Position numbers and translations under genes: made by a program. From positions 2,418,001-2,482,000 of the forward strand of contig NZ_CP076019.1 of assembly GCF_018623055.1 (NCBI RefSeq): a DNA stretch of 64,000 nucleotides. The letters run 5' to 3'. Shown piece by piece: positions 15,912 through 24,338 of this stretch; within the stretch, counting starts at the first letter, position 1, and each line of letters begins with the position of its first letter. This DNA comes from Halorubrum sp. 2020YC2 (GTDB lineage: Archaea; Halobacteriota; Halobacteria; Halobacteriales; Haloferacaceae). A model generated the notes under the pieces. The model was not told the DNA's origin. It searched no databases and saw nothing but the letters and a program-made list of their open reading frames with translations.

Positions 15912-17696
15912 ATGCCCGCATCGATCGACGTGTTACACGTCGACGACGACCCGTCAGTCCTCGATCTCACGGAGGCGTACTTCGAGCAAGAGATCGACTC
16001 GGTGGCGGTGACGAGCGTCACCGATCCGGAGACGGCGCTGGACCGGCTCGACGAGGAGTCGTTCGACTGCGTCGTCAGCGACTACGACATGCCGCCGATG
16101 GACGGACTGGAGTTCTTCGACGCCCTGCGCGAGCGCGACCACCGGCTCCCCTTCGTGCTGTACACCGGGAAGGGGTCCGAGGAGATCGCGAGCCAGGCGC
16201 TCAACGCCGGCGTCACCGGCTACTTCCAGAAGGGCGGGCCCGAACAGCTCCGCCGCCTCGCGAACCGCGTCGACCAGGCCGTCGAGGAGTACCGGACCAA
16301 GGAGATCGCCGACCGCTACTCGACGGTCATCGAGGCGCTCGGCTACCCCGTCTACGTCGTCGACGAGACCGGCGTCTTCCGGTTCGTCAACGAGCCGTTC
16401 GCCGAGTTGACCGGCTACGACCGCGAGGAGATCATCGGAAGCAAACCCGAGATAATAAAATGCGAGGAGGCGGTCCACGAGTCGGAGGACCGCCTCGGGA
16501 CGATCCTCTCGAGCTCCGGACCGGAGGTCCAGCGGTTCCGCGTCGACATCGACCCGAAAGCGGGCGACCCGATCCCCTGCCGGGACCACATGGCGGCCCT
16601 GCCGTATGAGGGCGAGTGCTTCGACGGGAGCGTCGGCATCCTGCGCGACATTTCCGACGAGGTGGAGCGGCGTCAAGAGCTGGGAACGAAGACTCGGGCG
16701 CTCGAGGAGGCCCCCGTCGGGATCACCATCACGGACCCCACGCAGCCGGACAACCCGATGGTGTACGTCAACGACCGGTTCGTCGAGATGACGGGCTACG
16801 ACCGCGAGGAGTCGATCGGCGTCAACTGCCGGTTCCTTCAGGGGCCGGACACCGAGGAGGAGTCGGTCCGGGAGCTCCGCGAGGCGGTCGACGCCGACGA
16901 GCCGACGAGCGTCGAACTGCTGAACTACCGGAAGGACGGGACGGAGTTCTGGAGCCGGGTGAGCATCGCCCCGATAAGCGACGCCGACGGGACCGTCACG
17001 CACTGGGTCGGCTTCCAAGAGGACATCACGGAGTTCAAAGACCGGGAGGCCGCCCTCGAACGGCAGAACGACCGGCTCGACTCCTTCGCCAGCATCGTCT
17101 CGCACGACCTCCGGAACCCGCTGAACGTCGCGCAGGGGCGCGTCCAGCTGGCGCGCGAGGCGTCCGGCGACGCGGAGAACTTAGACGCCGCCCTCGTCGC
17201 GCTCGAACGGATGGAGTCGATAGTCGAGCGCACCCTCGCGCTCGCCCGGGAGGGGGAGACCGTCGGGGACCCGGAACACGTCGCGCTCGCGGCGGTGGTC
17301 GACGACAGCTGGTCGACCGTCGACACCGCGGACGCGACCCTCTCGGTCGAGACCGACCGGGAGGTGCTCGCGGACCCGGACCGCCTCCGGAACCTCTTCG
17401 AGAACCTGATTCGCAACGCGGTCGACCACGCGGGCGAGGCCGTCTCGATCCGCGTCGGCGACCTTCCGGACGGGTTCTTCGTCGAGGACGACGGGCCGGG
17501 GATCGACCCCGCGGTCGCGGACTCGCTCTTCCAGCCCGGCGAGAGCGGGGCCGCGGGCAACACCGGGTTCGGACTCGCGATCGTCCAGGAGATCGCCACC
17601 GCGCACGGCTGGACCGTCGAGGCGACGACGGGCGAGGGCGGCGGCGCGCGGTTCGAGGTTCGCGGCGTCGACAAGCGGACGCCGGCGGCGCCCTGA
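15912..17696 (+). CDS. Sensor histidine kinase with REC, PAS and LOV-type PAS domains
   Basis: A 594-residue soluble hybrid kinase. Residues ~5-120 are a receiver with acidic D11-D13 and phosphoacceptor D57 (CVVSDYD). Residues ~135-255 are a PAS domain. Residues ~262-375 are a PAS domain with the LOV signature GVNCRFLQG, so C306 is a candidate flavin-adduct cysteine. HisKA follows with H398 (SIVSHDLRNPL), then an HATPase with ENLIRNAVDHA, DDGPGIDP and GFGLAIV. No membrane segment is seen, so it is a cytosolic, probably blue-light or redox responsive, kinase. An AT-rich box GTTTATTCC lies ~30 bases before the ATG. Confidence 0.9.
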   Translation: MPASIDVLHVDDDPSVLDLTEAYFEQEIDSVAVTSVTDPETALDRLDEESFDCVVSDYDMPPMDGLEFFDALRERDHRLPFVLYTGKGSEEIASQALNAGVTGYFQKGGPEQLRRLANRVDQAVEEYRTKEIADRYSTVIEALGYPVYVVDETGVFRFVNEPFAELTGYDREEIIGSKPEIIKCEEAVHESEDRLGTILSSSGPEVQRFRVDIDPKAGDPIPCRDHMAALPYEGECFDGSVGILRDISDEVERRQELGTKTRALEEAPVGITITDPTQPDNPMVYVNDRFVEMTGYDREESIGVNCRFLQGPDTEEESVRELREAVDADEPTSVELLNYRKDGTEFWSRVSIAPISDADGTVTHWVGFQEDITEFKDREAALERQNDRLDSFASIVSHDLRNPLNVAQGRVQLAREASGDAENLDAALVALERMESIVERTLALAREGETVGDPEHVALAAVVDDSWSTVDTADATLSVETDREVLADPDRLRNLFENLIRNAVDHAGEAVSIRVGDLPDGFFVEDDGPGIDPAVADSLFQPGESGAAGNTGFGLAIVQEIATAHGWTVEATTGEGGGARFEVRGVDKRTPAAP

Positions 17697-17842
17697 GACC
17701 GCCGCCCTCCTCTCCGACCCCTCTCTTGCCCCCGTAGTGGCCGACGGTGACGGCTCCCCCGCTCGGCGTCGGCTCCCGCCGAAAGCGGATCGACTCCCCC
17801 CGTTCACAAGCGCCTTTATGCTCCGTTCCGAATCCGGAGTAA

Positions 17843-19159
17843 ATGGGACTGCTTTCCGGCGTCACCGACACCGACCGGCGCGTGATCGTGTTGGCGCTCG
17901 CGCGGATGGTCGGCGCCGCCGGGAACTCCTTTCTCATCGTCGTCCTCCCGCTGTACATCACCAGCGACCTCGTCGACATCGAGGGGCTGCTCGGGACCGA
18001 GGTCGGCGTCGGCGCGGCCGCGGTCACGCTGACCGAGCCGCTGCTCATCGGGGTCGTGCTCTCGCTTTTCGGCTTCCTCAACAGTCTCTCGCAGCCGTTC
18101 ACGGGCAGGCTCTCCGACCGCGTCGGCGCGCGGCGCCCCTTCGTGCTCGCCGGAATCCTCCTCCTCGGGACCGCGAGCGGGCTGTACACGATCGCGACGA
18201 GCTACCCGGCGCTGGTCGCGCTGCGCGCGATACAGGGGCTCGGCGCGGCGCTCATCATCCCCGCGACGGTCGCCTTAGTGAACGAGTACGCCGCGAGCGA
18301 CGCTGACCGCGGGGGCAACTTCGGGGTGTACAACACGTTCCGACTCATCGGGTTCGGCTTCGGACCGATCGTCGCGGGCGCGGTCGTCGAGGCGGGGCCG
18401 TACGACCTGTCGCCCGTCGGACTCCCGGTCCTCGACGGGTTCGACGCCGCCTTCGTCGCGGCCTGCGCGGGGGCGTACCTCAGCTTCGCCCTCGTCTTCC
18501 TGCTCGTCCGCGACGCCGACGTCGAGGCCGAGGCGGGCGACGACGTCTCGATCCGGGTCCGCGGCGAGGACCGCCTGCTTGACCCGGTGTTCACGCTGGG
18601 ACTCGCCACCGTCGCCATGGGCGCGTGCATCGCGCTGTTCGCGACGCTTCAGACTCAGGTGAACGTCCGGCTCGACCAGGCCCCGATCTGGTTCGGCGCG
18701 CAGTTCGCGGCCGTGACGATCGCCAACGTGATATTTCAGGTCCCGGTGGGCCGCGCCAGCGACCGGATCGGTCGCCGGCCCTTCCTCCTCGCCGGCTTCG
18801 TCCTCCTCGTGCCGACGACCTTCCTTCAGGGGGTGGTGACGGAGCCGGCGCTGATGATGCTCGTCCGGCTGGGGCAGGGGGTCGCGGTCGCGTGCGTGTT
18901 CGCGCCGTCGCTCGCGCTCGCCGGCGACCTCGCGCGGGAGGGCGAGTCGGGGACCACCCTCTCCGTGCTCACGATGGGATTCGGCTTCGGCGTCGCCTTG
19001 GGGCCGCTGGCGTCCGGCTGGCTCTACGGCTTCGGCTTCGTCGTCCCCTTCGCGGTCGGGGCCGCGGCCGCCGCGGTCGCCCTCGTCGCGGTGTTCACGC
19101 AGGTCGAGGAGACGCTGAACGTCGACGACGAGCCGGCGGCTGCGGCGGGCGCGGACTGA
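17843..19159 (+). CDS. Major facilitator superfamily (MFS) transporter
   Basis: A 438-residue, 12-helix MFS permease. The loop 2-3 motif is GRLSDRVGARRPFVLAG, repeated in the second half as GRASDRIGRRPFLLAG. AIQGLGAALIIPATVALVNEYAA is typical of drug/sugar MFS members. The substrate is unknown; drug efflux is one guess. The ATG follows a TATA-like CCTTTATGC by ~30 bases. There is no adjacent regulator except the LOV kinase gene upstream on the same strand. Confidence 0.88.
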   Translation: MGLLSGVTDTDRRVIVLALARMVGAAGNSFLIVVLPLYITSDLVDIEGLLGTEVGVGAAAVTLTEPLLIGVVLSLFGFLNSLSQPFTGRLSDRVGARRPFVLAGILLLGTASGLYTIATSYPALVALRAIQGLGAALIIPATVALVNEYAASDADRGGNFGVYNTFRLIGFGFGPIVAGAVVEAGPYDLSPVGLPVLDGFDAAFVAACAGAYLSFALVFLLVRDADVEAEAGDDVSIRVRGEDRLLDPVFTLGLATVAMGACIALFATLQTQVNVRLDQAPIWFGAQFAAVTIANVIFQVPVGRASDRIGRRPFLLAGFVLLVPTTFLQGVVTEPALMMLVRLGQGVAVACVFAPSLALAGDLAREGESGTTLSVLTMGFGFGVALGPLASGWLYGFGFVVPFAVGAAAAAVALVAVFTQVEETLNVDDEPAAAAGAD

Positions 19160-19291
19160 CGCCAGGCGGTCGCCGCCGGGCCGCCGGCGCCGACCCCTCC
19201 GCCGGGGAGACCCGGCCGTCCGCGCGCAAGAGGGCCGCAGCGCGGTCCGAGCCCCGCTCGCTCCGTAGGTGTCCCCGCACCGCCGCTCCCA

Positions 19292-19858
19292 CTACTCCGT
19301 CGCCGCCACGGTCTCGACCACCTGCTCGACGGCCTCCGTCACGCTCCCCTCGTTCTCGACGAACTGGACCGGGGCGTTCCGCTCGCGGGCGTACTCGAGT
19401 GCCGCCGTCCGGTTGAGGTCCTGCTCGAACTCGATCTCTCGTTCCGTGGCCGACGTCGAGCTGCGGCCGCTCTCGCTCCGCCGCTCAATGACCGTGGACG
19501 GGTCGGCCTCGACGAGGACGAACGTGGACGGCGCGACGTCGCGGAGCACGCCCTCCGGGAGCCCGTGGATGTAGCCGGCGTCCGTCTTGACAGCCAGGTG
19601 CGTCGAGAGGATGATGTCGTTCGTCTCGGACCGGTCGGCGACGTACTCGGCAGCCCGCCGCTGTAACCGTAGCGTCTCCCTCTGGGACAGCGACGACAGC
19701 CCCTCCCGGTCCACGGCGATTTCGCGCGCCATCGCCTGTTCGAGCATCACGTCCCCGAAGTTGAGCAGCAGGTACTCCTCGTCGAGCTGCCGACGCACCC
19801 GCTGACAGATGCTCGTGAGCCCGACCCCGGTGACGCCGGAGATCAGCGTCACGGACAT
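19292..19858 (-). CDS. Archaeal-type adenylate kinase-like P-loop protein
   Basis: A 188-residue protein similar in layout to archaeal AdkA. The N-terminal nucleotide loop is ISGVTGVGLTS, which lacks the usual Walker lysine (archaeal AdkA loops such as GVPGVGGT also vary here). The NFGDVMLE and RDVAPSTFVLVEADPSTVIERR segments fit the NMP-binding and lid regions. It may transfer phosphate between ATP and AMP, or act as a divergent paralogue. Its start overlaps the stop of the upstream small gene by one base, so the pair is coupled. Confidence 0.72.
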   Translation of the reverse strand: MSVTLISGVTGVGLTSICQRVRRQLDEEYLLLNFGDVMLEQAMAREIAVDREGLSSLSQRETLRLQRRAAEYVADRSETNDIILSTHLAVKTDAGYIHGLPEGVLRDVAPSTFVLVEADPSTVIERRSESGRSSTSATEREIEFEQDLNRTAALEYARERNAPVQFVENEGSVTEAVEQVVETVAATE

Positions 19859-20145
19859 CAGAACTGCACCTCGCCCATGTCTTCGGGGTCCGACGACCCG
19901 CTCCGGTCGTCGTAGTACTTCCGGCCGATGAACCCGTCGCTGACGAAGGTCATCAGCGTGCCGTAAAGCCCGTCCGGCGACCGGAACTCCTCGGCGTCCG
20001 CCCGTTCGAGGATCTCCCCAATCGTCTCGTTTTCCCCTCCCGGCGCTTCGAGTTCCGTGTCACCGACCGCTTCGAGCACCGCATCGCGCGTCGCGGGGAA
20101 CTTGAGCTCCCGCGCGAACAGGTCCCGCGTTTCTGGTAGCCGCAT
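19858..20145 (-). CDS. Small acidic hypothetical protein (DUF5789/DUF2795-like)
   Basis: A 95-residue soluble protein, starting MRLPETRDLFARELKFPATRDAVLEAVGD and ending in an acidic tail. The FPATRDAVLEAVGDTEL segment resembles small haloarchaeal domains listed, from memory, as DUF5789 or DUF2795; low certainty. It leads a two-gene operon with the adenylate-kinase-like gene. A palindrome lies immediately upstream of its start. Confidence 0.65.
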   Translation of the reverse strand: MRLPETRDLFARELKFPATRDAVLEAVGDTELEAPGGENETIGEILERADAEEFRSPDGLYGTLMTFVSDGFIGRKYYDDRSGSSDPEDMGEVQF

Positions 20146-20150
20146 ACGTG

Positions 20151-20169
20151 TGTGTTATTATTCAACACA
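20151..20169. promoter_or_regulatory. Inverted repeat upstream of the small gene/adenylate-kinase-like operon
   Basis: TGTGTT-ATTATTC-AACACA is a 6-bp perfect inverted repeat with an AT-rich centre, placed 6-24 bases before the start codon at 20145 on the minus strand. It overlaps the likely transcription start and the only AT-rich promoter sequence there, so it could be an operator or an unusual TATA element. Confidence 0.45.
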
Positions 20170-20284
20170 AATGAGTCGTCCGGTCGGATCGCGGCGACGG
20201 TCGCGCGTCCCTCGAGCGTCACCGAAGCGGGATCGTCCGGAGCCGACGCGCGCTTTTATCCCGGCCGCGGCCGAACCGCCCCGT

Positions 20285-20563
20285 GTGCCGAGCGACCGCC
20301 TCCGCTGCGTCGAGTGCCGCGAGCCGATCCCCGCCGACGCGCGGATCTGTCCGCACTGCCGGACCATCCAACCCTCGCCGCTGCTGGACGTCGGCGTCGT
20401 CGTCGCCGGCGTGTTCGCGCTGCTCTTCGGCGTCGTCCTGGCGGTGATGACCGTCGGGACCAGCCGCCTCCTCGGGTTCCTCCTGCTCGTCGTCGGCTTC
20501 GGCCTCGCCGTCGGCGGCTACACGCGGTACATCGACCGGCAGGCGGCGAGCCGCTCGCGGTGA
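20285..20563 (+). CDS. Zinc-ribbon membrane protein
   Basis: A 92-residue protein: an N-terminal zinc ribbon (CVEC...CPHC, residues ~8-26) followed by two hydrophobic helices (VGVVVAGVFALLFGVVLAVM and LLGFLLLVVGFGLAVGGY) and a basic end. I chose the GTG at 20285 because a TATA-like CTTTTATC sits ~28 bases upstream and the zinc ribbon begins at once; a much longer upstream reading is unsupported. The function is unknown. Confidence 0.7.
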   Translation: MPSDRLRCVECREPIPADARICPHCRTIQPSPLLDVGVVVAGVFALLFGVVLAVMTVGTSRLLGFLLLVVGFGLAVGGYTRYIDRQAASRSR

Positions 20564-20673
20564 GGCCGCCCCCTCCCGGCGATCGCGACCGACCGCCCCC
20601 GACCTCCCGACCCGCGCTTTCCCGTCGTCTCGGTCGCGACAATTTAAGTATCAGCGACCGCCACGATACGGAC

Positions 20674-21354
20674 ATGCTCACCCCACTCAACGGCGGCTTG
20701 GTCCTCGCGGGGCTGCTGCTCGCGTTCGTCGGCGCGGCGGTCTCCGTCTACGCGGTGACGCTGACCGGGCTGCTCGTCGGCGCCGGCGCCGGCTACCTCT
20801 TCGCGCCGAACGTCGTCGGTCTGGTCGCGGTCGACGGGGCCGTCCTCACCGCCGGGGCGGTCGCGCTCGGCGGCCTCCTCGGCGGGTTCATCGCGTACGC
20901 CGGCCTCTCGTTCGCCGTGCTGGGAATCGGCGGCGTCGTCGGCGGATTTGCCGGTCGGTTCGCCGTTGGCCCGCTGTACGCGGCGGACGCGGCGGGAATC
21001 GAGGGGACGGCGCTGCTCGTCGGCGCGACGCTCGCGGGCGTCGCGGTCGGCGCGCTGTTCGGGTTCGTCCTCACGCGGACGACGCTCGTGGTCGCGTCCG
21101 CGCTCATCGGCGCGGCGTTCGCCTCCCGGTCGCTCACGCCGGCGAGCTTCGAGACCGCCGCCGCGGAGACGACGGTCGAGCCGCTCCTCTTCGACCTGTC
21201 CGCGCCCGCGTTCCTCGCCGTGTTCGCCCTCGGGACGCTCTCGCAGCTCGGCCTGTTCAAGTTCGGCTACGTGACGCGGCTGGTCGGGCTGCTGCCGGGC
21301 GCGCGTCGGTGGACGGCCGACGACGACCGCGACGGCGACGCGGACGCGGCCTAA
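20674..21354 (+). CDS. Glycine/alanine-rich polytopic membrane protein (DUF4203/TMEM198-like)
   Basis: A 226-residue membrane protein with about seven hydrophobic helices rich in G, A and V, with repeating GLLVGAGAGY and GGVVGGFAGR patterns, and a short charged C terminus. The glycine-zipper layout resembles DUF4203/TMEM198-like proteins; this is a weak similarity by eye. The ATG at 20674 lies ~30 bases after AATTTAAGTA, a likely TATA box. The function is unknown. Confidence 0.7.
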   Translation: MLTPLNGGLVLAGLLLAFVGAAVSVYAVTLTGLLVGAGAGYLFAPNVVGLVAVDGAVLTAGAVALGGLLGGFIAYAGLSFAVLGIGGVVGGFAGRFAVGPLYAADAAGIEGTALLVGATLAGVAVGALFGFVLTRTTLVVASALIGAAFASRSLTPASFETAAAETTVEPLLFDLSAPAFLAVFALGTLSQLGLFKFGYVTRLVGLLPGARRWTADDDRDGDADAA

Positions 21355-21399
21355 CCGCGCCGCGTTCCGCCTCGGCCGCCGACCGCGCGGCCCGGCGGC

Positions 21400-22257
21400 T
21401 CACTCGTACTCGTAGAAGCCGCGGCCGGTCTTCTTCCCGAGGTCGCCCGCCTCCACCTTGCGCTTGAGGAGGTACGCCGGCTTGTAGCGGTCGCCCAGCT
21501 CCTCGTGGAGCGTCTCGCTGGCGTCGAGCGCCACGTCGAGCCCGATGTGGTCGGCGAGTTCGAGCGGTCCCATCGGAACGTTCGTGCCGAGTTTCATCCC
21601 GCGGTCGACGTCGGCCTTCTCCGCGACGCCCTCGTCGTACGCGCGGATCCCCTCGTTTATCCACGGCATCAGGATGCGGTTGGTGACGAAGCCGGGCTTG
21701 TCGTCGGCCTCCCACGTCTCCTTGCCGAGGTCCGCGGCGAAGGCGTGCGCGAAGTCGACGACGGCGGGGTCGGTGCGCTCGCCCACCACGACCTCGACGC
21801 CGTCCATGATCGGGACGGGGTTCATGAAGTGGAGGCCGACCACGTCGCTCGCGCGGTCCGTCGCGCTGGCGACGCTCGTGATAGACAGCGTGGAGGTGTT
21901 CGTCGCGAGGACGGCGTCGTCGTCGGTGACGCGGTCCAGGTCGTCGAACACGTCGCGTTTCACGTCGAGGTCCTCTATCACGGCCTCGACGACGACGTCG
22001 GCGGCCGCGAGGTCGTCGAGGTCGGTCGTGCCCGCGATCCGGTCGCGGATCGCCGCCGGCTCCTCGTCGAGCGCGTCCTTGCCGGCCAGCCGGTCGAGGC
22101 TGTCCTCGACGCTGTCGAGGCCGCGCTCGACGTACTCGGGCTCGACGTCGCGCATCACCACGTCGTAGCCCGCCGTCGCCGCGACCTGCGCGATGCCGTT
22201 GCCCATCGTCCCGGCGCCGACGACGCCGACGACGTCGACCGCGGAGAGTTCTCGCAT
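21400..22257 (-). CDS. 3-hydroxyacyl-CoA dehydrogenase
   Basis: A 285-residue NAD-dependent 3-hydroxyacyl-CoA dehydrogenase of the short, single-function type. The Rossmann loop is VVGAGTMGNGIAQ. NTSTLSITSVA and the catalytic histidine in GLHFMNPVP are present, as is the C-terminal KKTGRGFYEYE. It acts in beta-oxidation or, in the reverse direction, hydroxybutyryl-CoA formation. I chose the ATG at 22257 because the Rossmann fold begins soon after it and an AATACTTACC box lies ~25 bases upstream on this strand. Earlier ATGs add an implausible leader. Confidence 0.92.
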   Translation of the reverse strand: MRELSAVDVVGVVGAGTMGNGIAQVAATAGYDVVMRDVEPEYVERGLDSVEDSLDRLAGKDALDEEPAAIRDRIAGTTDLDDLAAADVVVEAVIEDLDVKRDVFDDLDRVTDDDAVLATNTSTLSITSVASATDRASDVVGLHFMNPVPIMDGVEVVVGERTDPAVVDFAHAFAADLGKETWEADDKPGFVTNRILMPWINEGIRAYDEGVAEKADVDRGMKLGTNVPMGPLELADHIGLDVALDASETLHEELGDRYKPAYLLKRKVEAGDLGKKTGRGFYEYE

Positions 22258-22438
22258 GCGGACCGCTGCCGCGCCGCGGGTGGTAAGTATTGCGGAAGTC
22301 GGTGCCGAGCGCGTTCTGCCAGAACAAATTAACAATCTGAGTAGTAATTAGTTTTCGTAATCAAACCCGCTATATTTGACTCAGAAGCTCCTCAAACGCT
22401 GTTTTAGTTTCTTTACGCCCAGTAGATCTACCACAGCC

Positions 22439-22446
22439 CTTTTTAC
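22439..22446 (+). promoter_or_regulatory. TATA-like element of the aldolase/FBPase operon
   Basis: TTTTTACG lies ~27 bases before the aldolase ATG, in a 210-bp AT-rich gap (22258-22469) that contains no gene. The gap also holds the divergent promoter of the hydroxyacyl-CoA dehydrogenase. Confidence 0.55.
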
Positions 22447-22469
22447 GTATGTAACTGAACTACGAACCG

Positions 22470-23273
22470 ATGCTTCCTCACGCCGCCGACGACATCTCGC
22501 GCGACGGTAAGTCGCTCATCCTCGCGTACGACCACGGGCTCGAACACGGGCCGGTCGACTTCGAGCCGAACCCGGCCACCGCCGACCCCGAGCGGGTGTT
22601 CGAGCTCGCCACCCACGACGCGGTCACCGCGCTGGCGGTCCAGAAGGGGGTAGCCGAGGCGCACTACCCCGACTACGAGGACGACGTGAACCTGCTGTTG
22701 AAGCTGAACGGCACCTCGAACCTCTGGATGGGCGAGCCGGACAGCCCCGTCAACTGCTCGGCCGAGTACGCCGCCGGGCTGGGTGCCGACGCGATCGGAT
22801 TCACCCTCTACGGCGGGTCGAACCACGAGGTCGAGATGGCCGAGGAGTTCCGCGAGGCACAGGAGACGGCCCGCGAACACGGCATGGGCGTCGTCATGTG
22901 GTCGTACCCGCGCGGACAGGGAGTCAAAAACGACACCAGTCCGGACACCATCTCCTACGCGGCCCGGCTCGGGCTCGAACTCGGGGCCGACCTCGTGAAG
23001 GTGAAGTACCCCGGCTCCGCCGAGGCGATGGGCGAGGCCGTCCGCATGGCCGGCCCCACCGAGGTGGTGATGTCCGGCGGGACGATGCGCGACGACGTCG
23101 CCTTCCTCCGGAACGTCTCCGACGCCATCGACGCCGGCGCCCGCGGGCTCGCGGTCGGTCGCAACGTCTTCCAGCGGGACCACCCCGAGCGCATCCTCGA
23201 CGCGCTGGAGGCGGTCGTCTTCGAGGAGGCGGACCCCGACGCGGCGCTCGCGGCCGCCGAGAGCGCGGACTGA
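22470..23273 (+). CDS. fba: Class I fructose-bisphosphate aldolase, archaeal DhnA type
   Basis: A 267-residue archaeal class I aldolase. It starts with ILAYDHGLEHGPVDF, has the Schiff-base lysine region DLVKVKYPGS, and the phosphate-binding VVMSGGTM and GLAVGRNVFQ. It reversibly cleaves fructose 1,6-bisphosphate. The stop overlaps the FBPase start by one base, so aldolase and phosphatase are produced together, which points to gluconeogenesis. A related family (ADH synthase, aromatic biosynthesis) is an alternative, but the FBPase partner favours aldolase. Confidence 0.88.
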   Translation: MLPHAADDISRDGKSLILAYDHGLEHGPVDFEPNPATADPERVFELATHDAVTALAVQKGVAEAHYPDYEDDVNLLLKLNGTSNLWMGEPDSPVNCSAEYAAGLGADAIGFTLYGGSNHEVEMAEEFREAQETAREHGMGVVMWSYPRGQGVKNDTSPDTISYAARLGLELGADLVKVKYPGSAEAMGEAVRMAGPTEVVMSGGTMRDDVAFLRNVSDAIDAGARGLAVGRNVFQRDHPERILDALEAVVFEEADPDAALAAAESAD

Positions 23274-24217
23274 TGCCCGGACCCGACTCCGCGCCGGACG
23301 CCCGCGCGCTCCCCGACGGCGGCGCCGAGGGCAACCCGACCGTCGCGGCCGTCTTCGACGCGGTCGCGGCGACGGCCCCCGAGATCCGCGCCGCGCTCCC
23401 CGGCCGCCGCGTCGAGAGCGGGACGGAGAACGCCTCCGGCGAGCGCGTCATGGCCGGCGACCTCTACGCCGACGAACTGCTCGGGGAGGCGATCACCGCG
23501 GTCGACGGCGTCGGCTCGTTCGTCAGCGAGGAGCGCGAGGCGGCCGTCGACGCGGGCGGCGCGGTCGGAAGCGGTCCGGGCGACGCCTACGCGGTCGCGA
23601 TCGACCCCCTCGACGGCTCCTCGAACCTCCGGTCGAACAACGCGATGGGGACCGTCGTCGGGGTGTACGACGCCCCGCTGCCCGCGAGCGGCCGCGACCT
23701 CGTCGCCGCCGGGTACGTCCTCTACGGCCCGATAACGACCATGGTCGTCGCGGACGACGGCGGCGTCCGGGAAGAGGTCGTCACGCGGGACGGCGACGGC
23801 GGCGTCGACAGGTCCGTCGTGGAGGCAGACCTGACGCTCCCGGACACGCCGACCGTCTACGGGTTCGGCGGACGCGTCCCCGACTGGCCGACGGAGTTCC
23901 GCGCGTACGCCCGGGCGGTCGAAGACGACCTGAAGCTCCGCTACGGCGGCGCGATGGTCGGTGACGTGAACCAGGTGCTCACCTACGGCGGGGTGTTCGC
24001 GTACCCCGCGCTCCGGAGCGCGCCGGCCGGGAAGCTCCGCCTCCAGTTCGAGGCGAACCCGATCGCGTACGTCGTCGAGCGCGCGGGCGGCGCCTCCTCG
24101 GACGGGTCCGGGTCGATCCTCGACGTCGACGCCGAGGCGGTCCACCAGCGCACGCCGCTGTACGTCGGCAACGAGGCGCTGATCGAGCGGCTGGAAGCGG
24201 CCGTCGACGCGGACTGA
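23273..24217 (+). CDS. fbp: Fructose-1,6-bisphosphatase, class I
   Basis: A 314-residue class I FBPase. The metal-binding VAIDPLDGSSNL motif, VSEEREA and the C-terminal PIAYVVERAGG are diagnostic. It carries out the irreversible gluconeogenic step, using the product of the overlapping aldolase gene. The start ATG sits in the ATGA-like overlap with fba. An acidic insert (GGAVGSGPGD) follows the first metal-binding region. Confidence 0.92.
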   Translation: MPGPDSAPDARALPDGGAEGNPTVAAVFDAVAATAPEIRAALPGRRVESGTENASGERVMAGDLYADELLGEAITAVDGVGSFVSEEREAAVDAGGAVGSGPGDAYAVAIDPLDGSSNLRSNNAMGTVVGVYDAPLPASGRDLVAAGYVLYGPITTMVVADDGGVREEVVTRDGDGGVDRSVVEADLTLPDTPTVYGFGGRVPDWPTEFRAYARAVEDDLKLRYGGAMVGDVNQVLTYGGVFAYPALRSAPAGKLRLQFEANPIAYVVERAGGASSDGSGSILDVDAEAVHQRTPLYVGNEALIERLEAAVDAD

Positions 24218-24338
24218 GGGCGGACCGGGACGGCGGGAGCCGCGCCGCGGTCCGGACCGGGGACCCCTCGCGCCGCGTCCCCCGCCCCGCCGATCCCGCA
24301 TGGAAAACTGTTTAGGATCGACCGCAAATCTTGCGTCC

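Noticed and set aside
19292-20145. The adenylate-kinase-like pair as a toxin-antitoxin system
   Set aside because: Sizes and motifs fit a kinase-like protein, not a known toxin; the overlap alone is weak evidence.
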